Positions 27,931-37,684 of a DNA stretch of 64,000 bases are shown piece after piece (position 1 is the stretch's first letter; each line of letters starts with the position of its first letter). Origin of the DNA: Pirellulaceae bacterium (GTDB lineage Bacteria; Planctomycetota; Planctomycetia; Pirellulales; Pirellulaceae); contig JAKVBZ010000016.1 in assembly GCA_022448645.1 (NCBI GenBank), positions 5,016-69,015 of the forward strand, in the 5' to 3' direction. The position numbers and the translations under genes were made by a program. The notes below the pieces were generated by a model. It was not told where the DNA came from. It saw only the letters and a program-made list of their open reading frames with translations, and did no database searches.

Positions 27931-28698
27931 TTAAACACAGCCCGGATAAGCTTGGCCTCGCAATAAAGGGTATTCGGGCGCCGGCTTTTCTGGATTGGTC
28001 CAATGGGAACGAGAGCTCATGTAATGAAAGGCGGCGCCTCGGCGTGGCTGAGAAGTCTTGTTGGGGTGAGACATGTGTAGCAACAGGCTGTGGTGAAAAC
28101 TACAGCTGCCCTCTGGCATGGTGATTGCCACTTCCTTAGAACGATCAAAAGCTGATTCTGGAATTCGCATGTCTATTCGATTTCCAAGGTCCCATGCTTC
28201 GGAATGCTCAAGCGGTCCCTGACGATGACTGCCGGGAACGACCCACAGGCAACCGTTTTCTAAGGTTGCTTCGTCGAGTGCAACCCAGCACGTGACCAGT
28301 GCCATGGGAGCGATGGAGAAATACGGTGAATCCTGATGGTAGGGTTTTTCCACACCCCCTGGAGGTTTCATGAAGCACTGGCTACCGAACAGTTTGATAT
28401 CGGGGCCAAGCACTTCCTGAACGATGTCGAGAATATTTTCGTTGGCCGCGTAACGTGCAAACACAGAGTCATTGCGGGCACAATCGTTGATTTTTCGTAC
28501 CGTTTTCGCATTTTGTATTTCAGCATTCGGCTCCAATTCGATTAGCGACGACGGAAAGTCTTTCACGCGTCCTTCGGCAATGTCCGTGGTTCGCTGGCTT
28601 AATTCTTTAAGATCCGATGGAGTGAATAATCGTTCGACCGTGAAAAAACCGTTTTCTTCGTATTCGAGCTGTCGGTTGGAATGAGAAGCTGTCTGCAT
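27931..28698 (-). CDS. Phytanoyl-CoA dioxygenase (PhyH)-family protein
   Basis: This is a non-heme Fe(II)/2-oxoglutarate oxygenase of 255 residues. The iron triad is visible as His121-X-Asp123 (YHQDSPYF) and a distal His (His208 in LLLHMSHPN), followed by Arg219/Arg220 for 2-oxoglutarate. The double-stranded beta-helix core also contains the family pattern VVPGSHRQGPL. The substrate cannot be told from sequence. No Shine-Dalgarno sequence is seen. A second PhyH-like gene lies at 48187-49056; the two are not close copies. Confidence 0.88.
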   Translation of the reverse strand: MQTASHSNRQLEYEENGFFTVERLFTPSDLKELSQRTTDIAEGRVKDFPSSLIELEPNAEIQNAKTVRKINDCARNDSVFARYAANENILDIVQEVLGPDIKLFGSQCFMKPPGGVEKPYHQDSPYFSIAPMALVTCWVALDEATLENGCLWVVPGSHRQGPLEHSEAWDLGNRIDMRIPESAFDRSKEVAITMPEGSCSFHHSLLLHMSHPNKTSQPRRGAAFHYMSSRSHWTNPEKPAPEYPLLRGQAYPGCV

Positions 28699-29041
28699 GG
28701 TGTTTCTGTCTGAACTGATGTTGTTGGTGACTGATTCATTACTATAGCCAGGAACGCCACCTGTCGAAAGCGAGATTTGTATTTAGCGAGTAAAACTAAT
28801 TGGGGCCTCGGGTAAAAGAGTAGCTCTAAACACATTGGAGGTCCGACTTGTGGGGAGAGTTAAGGCGGACGTTGCTTCGACCTGGTCGCGTGTCTGAGTG
28901 GCTCGTGGTTTGCTGCAGATGCACGCATGTCGAGGGTGTGCCGCACCTTTTTTTGCGGTTGTCTGACGGCCCAGGGACTGGTCAATTCTATGGTTATCCC
29001 AGTCGGATCGCGGCTGGCAACTTTGTGCCATAGGGTTGCAG
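28699..29041. other. 343-bp gap, no supported gene
   Basis: It lies between the 3' end of the giant protein gene and the 5' end of the PhyH-like gene, both on the minus strand. I see short overlapping open frames only, with no domain, and no T-rich terminator. Confidence 0.5.
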
Positions 29042-32000
29042 CTATGCCCGGTCTGGACGTCGATTCCGACGGAAATGCAGGCTGTCGACCTCGGACATGT
29101 GGTTTGAGAGGGGAACCCGATCAACTGGATCATGTTTGCTAGGTGGGCTTTCAGTCATGCTTTTGGAAGCGGGTGTTGCCGTAGAGCTTGACATTGCGTG
29201 ACGACGATGGGTGACGATGAACGTATCTGGTGCTGTGGCTAGGTCGTCAGGAGAAATCGCGGTATAGCCTAGCGGCGCATAGTTTTGGGCGATCACGTTG
29301 AAGTCGGTGATGTCAACGAACGAGTCTCCATTGAAGTTTCCGTTTTGCCAGCTGTGGAAAGCGTTGGTCCCCAGGGGATCGAAATGAGACACGAGTCGAT
29401 GAAAATCGGTAATGTCGACGTCATTGTCCAGGTCGGTGTCACCAAGTTTTTTGCCCATCAGGTTGACTACCAGGTGGTGGATGTCATCAATGTCGGTGTC
29501 GAGGTCGTGGTCGACGTCGTACATTGGTGTAGAGGAACCGAGATTGGCGAATAGCAGGTCGATGTCGTCCACGTCGAGTTGGTCGTCGTAGGTGAGGTTC
29601 CCGGCGGGTGAAGGATCTGTGTCAAATCGGAGCGTCCATCCATGGAGTGCTCCAATCTTATCATTCGCCGTGTCATCGGTGATGTGTAACGCCCAGTTCC
29701 CCGTGGCCGTTTCGCCACGAAAATCGAGCAACGATCCTTCAGGAGCAAAGATGCCTGTGAACGGTGCTTGGCCAGAGGAAATGGATATGGGGCTTTCGTT
29801 GTCAAATGTAGTGTTTTTTAGATGTTTGCCGTCGGCGCCAACGCCGGTAAATAGTTCTACGACCGTACCTGTTGGGCTTTCCAGGAAGACGTCCAGCTCA
29901 TCCAATTGCGTGTGATAAATGTCGAGTGTGACCTGTAAAGAACGGATCGTTCCGGAATCGGTGACATTCAAGATGTGAGACTGAGTTGTGGTGTTGGGGA
30001 AAAATGTAAGTGCATCCAACGGACCCTGTCCGTCCATAGCTAAATACGATACCCCCTCGTCAGTGTGCATTAACTCGGTGTCGACCGTGGTGTCTTCTTC
30101 GACTTTAAGCTCAACGCTGTGAACTGCTAAGTTCTGATAGCGGAGATGCGAATTGTCAGTGCCCACGTAGGTTGCCAGCGAAGCAATCAGGTGGGGAGGG
30201 TAACTGAACAAAGTATCGAAGGAAACGGTTGTGAAGTCACCGCCAACCATTGCTGCTGTGTTTTGAGCTTCGTAGGGCTTTCCGTTCCACATGCCGGCTG
30301 CCGGTTCTAAGGCCATAAATCCGACCGTCTCTACAGCGTTTTGCTCCGTAGCTAGTTGCTCTGGCTCCAGAGCCAAATCGAGTCCGAATGTCGTAATCTG
30401 GTTTTGGCGAGTTGATAGGAAACTTTGTCCGAAAACCGTCTGGGGCTGGCTTAGAACCATCGGGACAGTTTGAAACGCAACAGAAAAGTCGACACTCTCC
30501 CATACAGGTATGTCGACTCCTACGGTTGCACTAGTCTCTATGAGACCGACTTCTAGTTGAGTTCCGTTTTCCAAAATGTGACGGCCGGCTTCGAAGACCA
30601 CATAGCTAACCGTTTCTCCTACGCCGTGGATTCCATTCAAGTTTGACGGTTCGGTGAGGTATAGGTCGAAACGATCTGGCTGTACGTTATCGACCCGTGC
30701 CATGGTCTGGTCCGTTCCTTCGAAGGATACGGGTAAAGCAAATACCACTGGATTGATGTAGGTGTTTTCCAGGATGACGGTCTGCAGCTCATGAGTCACA
30801 TTGGTTGCTGTGGCTATCTCGCCGACTGTATTGAGGTTGGGCGTAAAAGTTGTGGTGACGGGTGGGCCAAAACGCCCGGGAGATGGATTGCCTGCCAACC
30901 AGGCAGTTTCTTCAAAACCCCACTGGTCGACGCGTATGCGGTGTAGGGAATCCCCTTGGCCGTTGGTGGTTTCAGGCCAGGGACTCACATTATCGAAAAG
31001 TACGCGGTCTTCGATGACTAAGGGGGCCGTGTCGGGGTTGCCTCCCGGATTGACGTTAGCTCTGAGTAACGTCAGTCGTTCACCTTCATTACGTAGGCGA
31101 CCGGAGTAGGGGCCAAGGAATGTGGCCGCTTGGGTGGCAATGTCAATGCGGTATGCCACATTGTAAGCGGCAATATTAGCTGCGTCCGTTACAGGATCGA
31201 ATGGTACCACGACTACGAACTGGCCAGGATCAATCGAGCTTCCGGCGGGAAATGTGTATCCGATACCATCGATGGTCCAACTATCCAGAGATACGGCAAA
31301 TGGTGTTGGGTTGAATAGTTCGATGAACTCTAGCGACTGAGGGTTGGTGCCGTCCCCCGGATCGGATGGATGGTTCATGATTTCGCTGATCACAATCGGC
31401 CCGATTTGTGGGCTCGCATTATGGGTTCCCAAGGTGGTGGAGGTCATGGGAAACAGGTCACCGGTCGCATTGGGCCATCGACCAAGTGTTTGTCCTGCCC
31501 TGGAGGCACCAAACATGAGCGAGTCGACGAAGACGAGCGACGTGGACGTCGGATCGACCAACACAAGGTCCTCTCCCGTCGTACCATTTAGTCCGAATCC
31601 TGTCAGAGTGCTGTCAAGTAATAGATATTCTCCGGCAACGAGCTGTGAATTGGCTGGAAAAACATAGCGGTCTAATTCGTCAAATTGATCACTTAGCCAC
31701 CAGCCGCTCAGGTCAACAGTTGTCGACGAAGCATTGTATAACTCGATGACATCTATTCCCCCATTGAGGGGGTTGGATAGGATTTCATTGATGACGACAT
31801 TCGTGGTAGATTGCCCTGCAGTGCCAGGACTTCCTCCCCAAGTCGAACTGAATCGCCAGTTTCGTGGATCACTGTTGTCCCCGAATGGCTGAATGATCTC
31901 GAGTGTTGCGCCATGGCCATCCGGGAGTTTGGGCCACGGGTCGTTATCGTTGTAATCGATGGTTCCCAGTTCCTGGCCAAACCCGTTGACAATCGTCAGC

Positions 32001-35000
32001 GTTTCACCTCCGTTTGCCAGCCGACCTGAATACTCACCAGCGATTTGCTGATTTAACGATGTGCCGTAACGGGATTCAAATGCTGGCTGATTGCGTACGA
32101 CCAACAGGCGGTCGCCAGGAGCTATTGTCTGAATAGAACTGGTGTTAAAGTCGAATTCGATTCCGCCCGTGATCTGAATGTCTGATAAGTCCAAAAGGCC
32201 GGAGCCGCTGAGCTCTATTTCGACGAATTCAAAATCATCGTCTTCAAATGCTGGGTTAATGAGCAATTCGTTAGCTGTTGGCTCCGATGGATGATAGTTA
32301 ACTTCTGTAAAACTGAATGTCCCCGCTTGAAACGGCGCCACTGCCAGCCCGCTCCATTCTTCCGGGTTCGAAGATGAGTTGTGAAACGAGGTAATGGCGA
32401 CTTCGTAACCAGTTTCAAACGTACGAGCCTTGATGGTCACCGAATCGGTTAGAGGAAAAGGTCCGGTATACTCTATGGCGCTAGAAGATAGGGCGCCGCC
32501 GGGAAGGCGAGGATCCGTGCCGTCCAAAGTGTAGTAGATGGTACCACCAGCAGGGCCTGTAATGGTGGCCGAAGCCGGCACCGTGATGGCTCCTCCGACC
32601 GGATCGATGACTGGCGTCTCCAAGAACATGCTGTCCAGCCATGCGGTGCGTTCAACGAGCCACGCTTTTTGATGCGCGACCTCGCCTTTCCAGCTACCGT
32701 TTAATTCTCCAGTATCATAGCCTCCGCTGTGGCGAGGAGGCGTACCGACCCAGCGTGTAAAGTTTCGTGTCACCGCATTGGGCTCACCCGAGGCGGGGTT
32801 GTCGTTTCCGAGTTCTGCAGCCAGTCGATCAATGGTCGCTGCGATGTTGTCGTCGCTAAAGGCACCTCGGCGAAGTTCCGTCCAGCGATCGATAAACCTT
32901 TGTCGGAACTCGAGGTCCCTGAAAAGCGATCGCCACACCGTTGGGATGACTTCCGTGTCGTCATACCAAGTGGTGGGATAGTTGTCGCGATGATCCGTGG
33001 CCGATTCTGCAGAACGGTCAAAATCCCAGATGGGACCCGCAATCAGTTTGCCTTCACGTGGTTTGTGCCAATACGCACTTAAGCGCAAAGCATCCACATT
33101 CATCATGAGTTCGTTGAGTAAGTAATGGTCTACGAGCGAGTCTAAATCGACTAGTTCGGTATAGTGCTGGCCGGTTTGCGGGTGAGTGAAATCAGACTGG
33201 CTCAGCGCGCTGTAAAAAACGACGATGTAATCCCGGAGATAGTTTCTCTGTTCTGAGACTTGCTGGATTTCCATTTCCTTGGGTTCGACATAAGCCCATT
33301 GTTGGCTGGCGGCATAGAAGCCGCCGTCCCCAGGGTCTAGGCGGTCGATCTTGAAGATATAACCACCGCTGATGTCAGGTTCCTCCGTCATCTGAGAAGA
33401 GAGTTTCTCGACGTCAACGCGGCCTGGATCGCGTTCAATCTTTTCGATCAACACATACACTCCGACGTAGTCGTTATACGTGAGGTCTCCCGATAGATTG
33501 GTAAAGACTTCGATATATCGGGTCTCCGAAGCTGGTTGGCCAATTTGATTGCTCAGGTCATAGATGAGTCGATTTCGGTTGAGAGAGCGGTCGAACTGAT
33601 AGGGCCCTTGGAGCACCCAATCGGCTTCGGGATCCATTCCCAATAAGGGCAGGCTGAGGTCTTCGTCGCTATCGTCTCGGCGTAGTTCCAAGGCGTAGGG
33701 TTTCTTGGCAAAGTCGGCGCTGGACGAACCGCGGACTCGAAGTCCAGCTCGGGTATCGACGGTTCGCGGATCCGTGATACTGGCCAAGCCGTTCGGTTGC
33801 GGTTCAATGAGAGAAAATCCAATGTTGGAGAACGCGTGCTGCTGGATAAACTGTCCGTAAGTCTCGAAAACAACCACTGGGATTTCCGACGCGAATGGTG
33901 ATCCGGTGCCCTGGAAGTCAAGTAAGTCCGCACCGATGAGGGTATACGATTCGCTTGTAATGTCACTGGGCACGAAGTCGGGATGGTAGGTCCGTGCCCG
34001 GATCTCGGTGGTTTCGGTGATTGTGATGGGGTCGGTGTAAAGTACCGAGATGTCTGTGGGTAATGTCCCATCCGTGGTGTAGCGAATTTCACTGAGCGGT
34101 AGAGTATTTGTTAGTTCTATGTTGGTGGAATTGGCGAATACGCCCCCAGGAATGGAATACACCGGTGGAGTGGCCAGGCCTGCCAAACCTGCAGAGTTCA
34201 CTGCCCCAGGAGTTGGGGTGTCCATGTACGACGTCAAGGTACTCGGAAGATAGGTCGCCGACAGTTGTGCATCGATGAGAAACCGATCAGCCGAAGGAGA
34301 TGCGTTGACGCCATGAATGGCCAGGATGTTATTGTCCGTTTGTAATAAGTTGGATGTGCTCGTGATGACAAGCTGATCAGCGACGAATGCTGCGACATCC
34401 GGCCGGTCGGTATCTGCCACCGAATTGAAAGCGGGCGTACCACTAAGATTGCTCCGAGCCACTTCCGTGCCGTTGATGTATGTGATGTGTCCGTCGTCGT
34501 ACTTGATGTCCAATTTCAGGGACAACACAGAATTGGGGTCATCTACAGAGAAGGGGATGCGCACATATGCCGATGATTGTTGGTTCAGCATCTCGGACTG
34601 CAGGTCGTTTTCGATTTCACCAGCGTAGCCGGGACCAGCCGCCAACGGAGGTGGTGTGCCGTTGTAGATGTCGCCGATCTCCTGCGCATCCAGAGAAACG
34701 TCCCAGATGGCGACATCGTCAATCAGGCCTTGGAAGTCACCCCAAGACGAGCCGTCTGGTCGCGACAATCCAATGGTGAATGGTGATGTGACATTGTCTG
34801 AAACGATGCCACCAGGCTCACTTCGCTCACCGGCTAAGGATCCGTCTAAATAGATCTTTAACTCGTGTGCCTCCAGGCTGTTGTACGCAACCACCAAGTG
34901 ATGCCAGGTACCGTCGGTCACTGTGGCGGGCTGGCTCAACTCAGACTCGGAACCGGATGTTTCTGCCGAATCCAGAAAGACTTCAATGGAAGTCCCTTCG

Positions 35001-37228
35001 GTACCTATCTCCAAATTGTCGTTGGCTGTATCGGAGGCCTGTGCGATCAATACATTGTTGGTGTTGTGGTTGGTTGCGTCGGCGGATAAATGATGGTTGG
35101 TTTCACGTAAGAACCATAGCGATATCGTAAAGGATTCCGGAGTACGAAGTTCTTCGATGATACCCATGTTAACGTAATCATCAACGCCATCGAAAATCAA
35201 AGCCTCACCAAATCGACCTTGGCCTCCGTTGGAGAGTGTGGCACCCACGACGGTACCGTCATACCTTCCATATTGGTCAGGTAACAAACTGCCGCCGTTT
35301 CGCAGTTCGTCGAATGTCCAATAGGCGACCGGGGTTGCTGTTGTGGGACTGGGGGTGACATTCTGGTATCCGCTGCCACCCGTTCCGCTGGCCCAACCGA
35401 TTTCAGAAAAGGGCTCTGAGCCTCCCGTCCATGTGGTTCCCAGAGTTGGATGTTCTGGTACCAAAACAGAACGAACCGTGGCGGATTCTATGAGTGGTAC
35501 GTCCCGGTAAAGCAGCTGCACCGCGTCCAGTTCCGCTGCTACCATGGTTCGTGTGGCATTCGGTGAGTCATTCAGTGATTGAATCGCCAAGATGTTGTTT
35601 CCTGGTGATAATAACTCATTGTCATGGGCAATGACGAAATGTTTCTGAACGAAGGCGTCTGAGTCCACGCGGTCGCTGTCCGCTTGCGAATTCCAAGTTG
35701 GTGCTCCCGTGAAATTGCTGCGGGCGACTTCGGCTCCGTTAATGTAGGCCACAAATGCATCGTCGTATTGCATGCGCAGGCGTAGTAGGTCCACATCGTC
35801 AGGCTCCACCACTTGGAAGGGGATCCTGGTGTACGCGGTGCTGTTTTTTGCAAACATGTCAGCCTGTGCATCTAAGCCGACGAACGTTTGGTAGCCAGCG
35901 AGTTCTAGTGGCGAAGTGCCGTTAAACAATGCGGATACGTGGGTTGCTTCCAGGGCTGTGTCCCAAATGGAAACGTCGTCGATCCATCCCGCGAAAGCTC
36001 CTACCGCCGAACCTTCTGGACGGGACAGGCCTATGCTAAAAGGCGATGTGACGTTGTCATCGAGTGGACCGCCAAATTCGCTGTGCGAAGCCACCAGGCT
36101 TCCGTCTAGATAGATCGACAATTCGCTACTGGAGTTCACGTCGTAAGTAAGGACAAGGTGATGCCAGACGTTGTTTGCCACGGCCGCGGTTTGGTTTAGC
36201 TCCGATTGAACTCCACTGGTGTCTGCCGAATCCACGAAAAGTTCGATGGAACTTCCTGCTGTGCCGATTTCCAGATTGTCGTTGTCGGTGTCAGATGCTT
36301 GAGCGAACAAGACGTTGTTGACGTTGTGCTTTGTGGACGCTTCTGGTCCTGCCTGGTCAGTGGTGCGATGAAACCAAGCCGAGATGGAGAAAGCGTCTGG
36401 TGTGCGAAGCTCTTCAATGACTCCGGCGATCGCGTAGTCGTCGATTCCGTCCAGCGATAACGCTTCGCCAAAATGTCCGGAGGAGCCGTTGGTAAGTGAG
36501 GCTCCAATGATAGTGGCATTATATTTTCCGATCGCGTCGGGAGTCGTTCCTGTATTCGCGTCGACTGAATCAAAAGGCCAGTAGGCGACAGGCGGAGGGA
36601 TGTCGGTGGAAGGGCCAGTCGTATCATATCCGGTTCCGCCTGCTCCAGAAGTCCAGCCTGCTTCGTTGAATGGTTCATTGCCACCTGTCCACGTGTCGAG
36701 CAAACTGCCGTCAGTTGGGACGAAGGCCACGACAGGGTCAGTAGAAGTGACTAAGGGTGTTGTGGTCAGGGAATCTGCCAATCCGTACGAAACGTTGGTT
36801 GCCAACGGCGTCTGAAATAGGGCAACACTGTCTACAATGTTGCCAGTCGGATCGACGATTGCTACTGGCTCGGTGTCGGTATCGATGTTGAAATTCGTGT
36901 GCAGTTCCCCATTGGTTGCTATCGTGTCTCGCCCCGACGCGTAGATGACGATTCGCTCGTCAGGTTCCAGGAACGTTGACTTGGGAACTTGCCATTTGGT
37001 GAGATCGTTTAGATCGTCTGTCACGTACCAGTTTTGCAGGTTGACTCTGTCATTTCCTTGATTGAGTACTTCGAGCCAATCTGGGGAGCTGTCGAAGAAA
37101 TCGACATGCTGATTGAGATTTGACGTGACAACTTCGCTAATCACAACATCAGCGTTTAAGAGAATGCGTGGCTCCAATGGTTCCACGCATAGCCATGATC
37201 GTGTACGAGAGTAATCAGGTCGTGACAT
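29042..37228 (-). CDS. Giant LEPR-type exported protein: lamin-tail, LamG, CotH, P-domain, dockerin-like
   Basis: This 2728-residue protein starts with the planctomycete N-terminal motif CVEPLEPRILLNADVVISEV, an export-associated signature. Domains in order: lamin-tail (about 26-145); two LamG/concanavalin-like modules (about 212-437 and 633-857), each followed by a jelly-roll segment (YINGAEVARSN, YINGTEVARSN); a chitobiase-type Ig-like strand (YTTDGTLPTD, about 1020-1095); a CotH-kinase-like domain (about 1115-1530, with GLRVRGSSSADFAKKPYAL and IWDFDRS); a second chitobiase-type module; three lamin-tail domains (about 1630-2090); a proprotein-convertase P-domain (about 2415-2540); and a dockerin-like tail with repeated Asp-rich calcium loops (about 2543-2655: DTDLDNDVDITDFHRL, NGDSFVDITDFNVI). 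A surface or extracellular structural or binding role is inferred. No Shine-Dalgarno sequence is visible. Confidence 0.88.
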   Translation of the reverse strand: MSRPDYSRTRSWLCVEPLEPRILLNADVVISEVVTSNLNQHVDFFDSSPDWLEVLNQGNDRVNLQNWYVTDDLNDLTKWQVPKSTFLEPDERIVIYASGRDTIATNGELHTNFNIDTDTEPVAIVDPTGNIVDSVALFQTPLATNVSYGLADSLTTTPLVTSTDPVVAFVPTDGSLLDTWTGGNEPFNEAGWTSGAGGTGYDTTGPSTDIPPPVAYWPFDSVDANTGTTPDAIGKYNATIIGASLTNGSSGHFGEALSLDGIDDYAIAGVIEELRTPDAFSISAWFHRTTDQAGPEASTKHNVNNVLFAQASDTDNDNLEIGTAGSSIELFVDSADTSGVQSELNQTAAVANNVWHHLVLTYDVNSSSELSIYLDGSLVASHSEFGGPLDDNVTSPFSIGLSRPEGSAVGAFAGWIDDVSIWDTALEATHVSALFNGTSPLELAGYQTFVGLDAQADMFAKNSTAYTRIPFQVVEPDDVDLLRLRMQYDDAFVAYINGAEVARSNFTGAPTWNSQADSDRVDSDAFVQKHFVIAHDNELLSPGNNILAIQSLNDSPNATRTMVAAELDAVQLLYRDVPLIESATVRSVLVPEHPTLGTTWTGGSEPFSEIGWASGTGGSGYQNVTPSPTTATPVAYWTFDELRNGGSLLPDQYGRYDGTVVGATLSNGGQGRFGEALIFDGVDDYVNMGIIEELRTPESFTISLWFLRETNHHLSADATNHNTNNVLIAQASDTANDNLEIGTEGTSIEVFLDSAETSGSESELSQPATVTDGTWHHLVVAYNSLEAHELKIYLDGSLAGERSEPGGIVSDNVTSPFTIGLSRPDGSSWGDFQGLIDDVAIWDVSLDAQEIGDIYNGTPPPLAAGPGYAGEIENDLQSEMLNQQSSAYVRIPFSVDDPNSVLSLKLDIKYDDGHITYINGTEVARSNLSGTPAFNSVADTDRPDVAAFVADQLVITSTSNLLQTDNNILAIHGVNASPSADRFLIDAQLSATYLPSTLTSYMDTPTPGAVNSAGLAGLATPPVYSIPGGVFANSTNIELTNTLPLSEIRYTTDGTLPTDISVLYTDPITITETTEIRARTYHPDFVPSDITSESYTLIGADLLDFQGTGSPFASEIPVVVFETYGQFIQQHAFSNIGFSLIEPQPNGLASITDPRTVDTRAGLRVRGSSSADFAKKPYALELRRDDSDEDLSLPLLGMDPEADWVLQGPYQFDRSLNRNRLIYDLSNQIGQPASETRYIEVFTNLSGDLTYNDYVGVYVLIEKIERDPGRVDVEKLSSQMTEEPDISGGYIFKIDRLDPGDGGFYAASQQWAYVEPKEMEIQQVSEQRNYLRDYIVVFYSALSQSDFTHPQTGQHYTELVDLDSLVDHYLLNELMMNVDALRLSAYWHKPREGKLIAGPIWDFDRSAESATDHRDNYPTTWYDDTEVIPTVWRSLFRDLEFRQRFIDRWTELRRGAFSDDNIAATIDRLAAELGNDNPASGEPNAVTRNFTRWVGTPPRHSGGYDTGELNGSWKGEVAHQKAWLVERTAWLDSMFLETPVIDPVGGAITVPASATITGPAGGTIYYTLDGTDPRLPGGALSSSAIEYTGPFPLTDSVTIKARTFETGYEVAITSFHNSSSNPEEWSGLAVAPFQAGTFSFTEVNYHPSEPTANELLINPAFEDDDFEFVEIELSGSGLLDLSDIQITGGIEFDFNTSSIQTIAPGDRLLVVRNQPAFESRYGTSLNQQIAGEYSGRLANGGETLTIVNGFGQELGTIDYNDNDPWPKLPDGHGATLEIIQPFGDNSDPRNWRFSSTWGGSPGTAGQSTTNVVINEILSNPLNGGIDVIELYNASSTTVDLSGWWLSDQFDELDRYVFPANSQLVAGEYLLLDSTLTGFGLNGTTGEDLVLVDPTSTSLVFVDSLMFGASRAGQTLGRWPNATGDLFPMTSTTLGTHNASPQIGPIVISEIMNHPSDPGDGTNPQSLEFIELFNPTPFAVSLDSWTIDGIGYTFPAGSSIDPGQFVVVVPFDPVTDAANIAAYNVAYRIDIATQAATFLGPYSGRLRNEGERLTLLRANVNPGGNPDTAPLVIEDRVLFDNVSPWPETTNGQGDSLHRIRVDQWGFEETAWLAGNPSPGRFGPPVTTTFTPNLNTVGEIATATNVTHELQTVILENTYINPVVFALPVSFEGTDQTMARVDNVQPDRFDLYLTEPSNLNGIHGVGETVSYVVFEAGRHILENGTQLEVGLIETSATVGVDIPVWESVDFSVAFQTVPMVLSQPQTVFGQSFLSTRQNQITTFGLDLALEPEQLATEQNAVETVGFMALEPAAGMWNGKPYEAQNTAAMVGGDFTTVSFDTLFSYPPHLIASLATYVGTDNSHLRYQNLAVHSVELKVEEDTTVDTELMHTDEGVSYLAMDGQGPLDALTFFPNTTTQSHILNVTDSGTIRSLQVTLDIYHTQLDELDVFLESPTGTVVELFTGVGADGKHLKNTTFDNESPISISSGQAPFTGIFAPEGSLLDFRGETATGNWALHITDDTANDKIGALHGWTLRFDTDPSPAGNLTYDDQLDVDDIDLLFANLGSSTPMYDVDHDLDTDIDDIHHLVVNLMGKKLGDTDLDNDVDITDFHRLVSHFDPLGTNAFHSWQNGNFNGDSFVDITDFNVIAQNYAPLGYTAISPDDLATAPDTFIVTHRRHAMSSSTATPASKSMTESPPSKHDPVDRVPLSNHMSEVDSLHFRRNRRPDRA
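34290..36694 (-). repeat. Tandem intragenic duplication in the giant protein gene
   Basis: Residues about 179-575 and 599-995 are two copies of one roughly 400-residue block (offset about 420). Matching landmarks are WTGGNEPFNEAGW / WTGGSEPFSEIGW, IEELRTPDAFSISAWF / IEELRTPESFTISLWF, NVTSPFSIGLSRPEGS / NVTSPFTIGLSRPDGS, and YINGAEVARSNFTG / YINGTEVARSNLSG. The copies have diverged, so the duplication is not very recent. Confidence 0.88.
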
Positions 37229-37684
37229 TAGGCTTGTAGGTCAGTGTTCGGAGAAGGGCATCTGCCAAAACGACAAGCCATCCATTCGATATGGCTCGGG
37301 AGTTGGATTGTAGCAATAGTAGGCGAACCTGTACCCGACGTTGCGGCAACCCACCGGAGGTATTTACCTATGATAGTCGCTTGCTGCACAAAAAGCGAGT
37401 TTCGGATAGTTGGCATCCCTCGAAGATCTTTTTTTCAATAAATTAAGGCATAAGTGATCCTCCCAGACGGCAAGGACAACGAGCGTGATGAATCCTGCGA
37501 TTTTCGGTCCGTATTCTCTTGGGAGACGAAGTCGGCTGGACTGGTGGAAATGCAAATGGGAGAGCACGGTTTGCATCGAGTGACTGCGTGTCTCACGATA
37601 CATAAACATGTAACGAGGCACGTGTGTCAATGTCTGTAACGAACTGGATACGACCTCCTGGCTGAACGAGCCATGCAATCGTGG
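37229..37684. other. 456-bp gap upstream of the giant gene
   Basis: It should contain the promoter of the giant protein gene (minus strand). I see no supported ORF and no strong hairpin. An AT-rich stretch with a poly-T lies at about 37425-37445. Confidence 0.5.

Noticed and set aside
29285..29554. Long open frame on the opposite strand inside the giant protein gene
   Set aside because: Mirrors the Asp-rich dockerin-like coding region; Val/Asp repeats arise from the antisense of calcium-loop codons.
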